A DNA stretch of 41,520 nt, from assembly GCA_009693435.1 (NCBI GenBank), contig SHXF01000036.1, forward strand, positions 1-41,520, in the 5' to 3' direction. This DNA is from Betaproteobacteria bacterium. Lineage in GTDB: Bacteria; Pseudomonadota; Gammaproteobacteria; Burkholderiales; SG8-39. The translations under genes and the position numbers were made by a program. Shown one piece after another: positions 40,209 to 41,520 of the stretch (positions within the stretch are counted from its first letter, which is position 1; every line of letters begins with the position of its first letter). The notes beneath the pieces are model-generated. The model did not search any database. It worked only from the letters and a program-made list of their open reading frames with translations, and was not told where the DNA came from.

Positions 40209-41063
40209 TTACTTCCCCTGGAACACCGGCTTGCGCTTTTCCATGAAGGCGCGCCGACCTTCGATGTAATCCTGGCTGGCGAAGCATTCCTTCACGAGGG
40301 CGGTGCATGCGGCCTCATTCAGCGACGCCTCGCCCGCCTTCTGGATTTCACGGATGATGCGCTTGCTGTTGCGCATGGTGAGCGGCGCATTGGCCGCCAT
40401 CATCGCGCAGTACTCCGCCACCAGGGGCCCCAGGCCCGCCATCGGCACGACGCGATGCACCAGTCCCATGGCAAGCGCTTCTTCGGCGGCGAACTGGCGC
40501 CCGGTGATCAGTATTTCTCGCGCATTCGCGTGGCCGACCGTATCCACCAGGTTCTTGGTGGATGACACCCTGTAACCCAGGCCGAGTCTGGCGGCCGGCA
40601 CCCCCAGCTTCGCGTCGTCGGCGGCGAGGCGCAGGTCGCAGGAGAGGGCGATGTTGACGCCGGCTCCCAGGCAGTAACCGTGGATCATGGCGATGGTGGG
40701 CTTGTCGTAGGTGAGGAGGCGCTCCTGCGCGCCTTCGGCGATCTCCTCGTAGCGCTGCACGCCGGCGGTGCTGGAGCGGTCCTTCTCGTACTGCGAAACG
40801 TCGGCGCCGGAAACGAACGCCTTGTCGCCGCTGCCGCCCAGCACTACCACGCGTATCGCCGGGTCGCGCTCGAAAGCGTCCAGCACTTGCGGGATGGCCT
40901 CCCACATGTCGATCGAAATGGCGTTGCGGCGCGCCGGATTGTTGAAGGTGAGCCAGCCGATCGCGCCCTGCTTCTCGGCGATGAGGCGTTCTGTCAGCGT
41001 GCCGGCGGCAAACAGCGGTTCACGCGCGGGATGGGTGGCGGAGGCGGGGGATTCGGTGGTCAT
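40209..41063 (-). CDS. Enoyl-CoA hydratase/isomerase family protein
   Basis: A 284-residue crotonase-superfamily enzyme. Acyl-CoA oxyanion-hole segments are FVSGADVSQYEKD and IHGYCLGAGVNIALSCDLRL; the fold continues with AADDAKLGVPAARLGLGY. Of the two glutamates used by true hydratases only positions around the second loop (GVPAARLGLG) can be seen, and an Ala/Arg replaces one expected Glu, so activity may be isomerase, hydrolase or decarboxylase instead. The start MTTESPASA is used; the frame is open 32 codons further, but that part does not look like the family. It is the first gene of a two-gene operon with the Bug receptor. Confidence 0.85.
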   Translation of the reverse strand: MTTESPASATHPAREPLFAAGTLTERLIAEKQGAIGWLTFNNPARRNAISIDMWEAIPQVLDAFERDPAIRVVVLGGSGDKAFVSGADVSQYEKDRSSTAGVQRYEEIAEGAQERLLTYDKPTIAMIHGYCLGAGVNIALSCDLRLAADDAKLGVPAARLGLGYRVSSTKNLVDTVGHANAREILITGRQFAAEEALAMGLVHRVVPMAGLGPLVAEYCAMMAANAPLTMRNSKRIIREIQKAGEASLNEAACTALVKECFASQDYIEGRRAFMEKRKPVFQGK

Positions 41064-41341
41064 GCGCCTGGCTCGGGAGTGGGCGGAAAGCGGATTGTAC
41101 GGGCGCGTGCGAAATGTTGGGGGGCGGCCGCGCAGTCCGAACCGGGCGCTGCGATACACTCCGCATCTCCATGACTTTCACTCGCGTACCGTGAGTGGCA
41201 TGCTCGTCTTCGATGAGCTTGCCATGGCGCGCGTTGAGATCAAGCGCCGCGCCGCCCTCGCGAGCCATACCGGCACACTGCGGGCCGGCAGATCTGATGT
41301 AGAGTGGCACGAACTTTTTCTTCGATGGGAGGGGACGCACC

Positions 41342-41520
41342 ATGATCCGCACGCGCTCGCTGCAGGCCACGCTCTTCGCAGCGCTGGTCTTCACTGCCGG
41401 TTTCGCGCAGCCGCAATCTTTTCCATCCAAGCCGGTGAAGCTCATCGTTGCGACCACCGCGGGCGGGCTCACCGATACCGTGACCCGGGCGCTTGCTTTG
41501 GAACTCACCAAGGCATGGGG
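41342..41520 (+). CDS. Bug-family substrate-binding protein, N-terminal part
   Basis: Runs off the right edge after 59 codons. The signal peptide MIRTRSLQATLFAALVFTAG ends near FAQPQ and the mature part starts FPSKPVKLIVATTAGGLTDT, the family's first strand and ligand loop. ATG 41342 follows GGGAGGGG at suitable spacing. It is divergent from the enoyl-CoA hydratase; the 278 bases between them show no gene and must hold both promoters. It is the fifth Bug gene of the window. Confidence 0.85.
   Translation, partial: MIRTRSLQATLFAALVFTAGFAQPQSFPSKPVKLIVATTAGGLTDTVTRALALELTKAW

Noticed and set aside
41164..41341. Possible minus-strand small gene in the gap before the last Bug gene
   Set aside because: The frame shows no recognisable motif or ribosome-binding site and runs through both flanking genes.

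Overview
High-GC chromosomal DNA that looks betaproteobacterial, probably Burkholderiales-like. The main reason is five separate Bug-family periplasmic solute receptors, only one of which sits next to TctB/TctA membrane genes, set among small catabolic operons (hydantoinase A/B, PEP-mutase/isocitrate-lyase family, MmgE/PrpD, LigAB-like dioxygenase, amidase). No rRNA, tRNA, integrase or transposase gene was recognised. The genus cannot be fixed from the window.

Layout. 1-8.0 kb: pdxH, a RidA paralogue, an MFS and an EamA exporter, a Tat-like aldo/keto reductase, a small lipoprotein, a haem-oxygenase-like diiron protein, a Bug receptor and a second EamA exporter. 8.2-11.9 kb (minus strand): an operon of Bug receptor, LigA-like and LigB-like extradiol dioxygenase subunits and an amidase. 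12.5-17.0 kb: a dense toxin-antitoxin cluster (HigBA, PIN plus small partner, DUF433/DUF5615, HicBA, DUF1778/GNAT) with a hydrolase pseudogene. Three gaps here carry attC-like folded sites, so I read most of it as a decaying integron cassette array without an integrase. 17.1-29.7 kb: an MDR reductase, a minus-strand operon (amidohydrolase, PEPM/ICL enzyme, MmgE/PrpD) and a divergent plus-strand operon (Bug, TctB, TctA, HyuB, HyuA, second PEPM/ICL enzyme). 30.1-39.0 kb: a nucleotidyltransferase gene behind two identical palindromic operators, then a complete type II-C CRISPR-Cas system. 39.2-41.5 kb: a Bug receptor with an enoyl-CoA hydratase, and the start of another Bug gene.

The CRISPR-Cas locus is the centrepiece. 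Forty apparently perfect 36-bp repeats and 39 spacers are read rightwards and converge on a leftward cas9-cas1-cas2 operon, with a hairpin terminator between them. A tracrRNA with promoter, anti-repeat, GAAA-loop stem and terminator is encoded divergently from cas9, and its -35 box lies in the first cas9 codons. Cas9 resembles Neisseria meningitidis Cas9 and keeps the PAM-reading loop SCHRGTGNIN. One spacer occurs three times. Another pair shares 16 nt and differs only in the PAM-proximal part, as if the same coding site was sampled from diverged phages. An imperfect 80-bp direct repeat flanks the whole locus, one copy overlapping the tracrRNA tail and the other just after the nucleotidyltransferase gene.

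A second general feature is that many gaps between catabolic genes hold short tandem repeats (9-30 bp units, each gap with a different unit), several covering start codons, stop codons or ribosome-binding sites.
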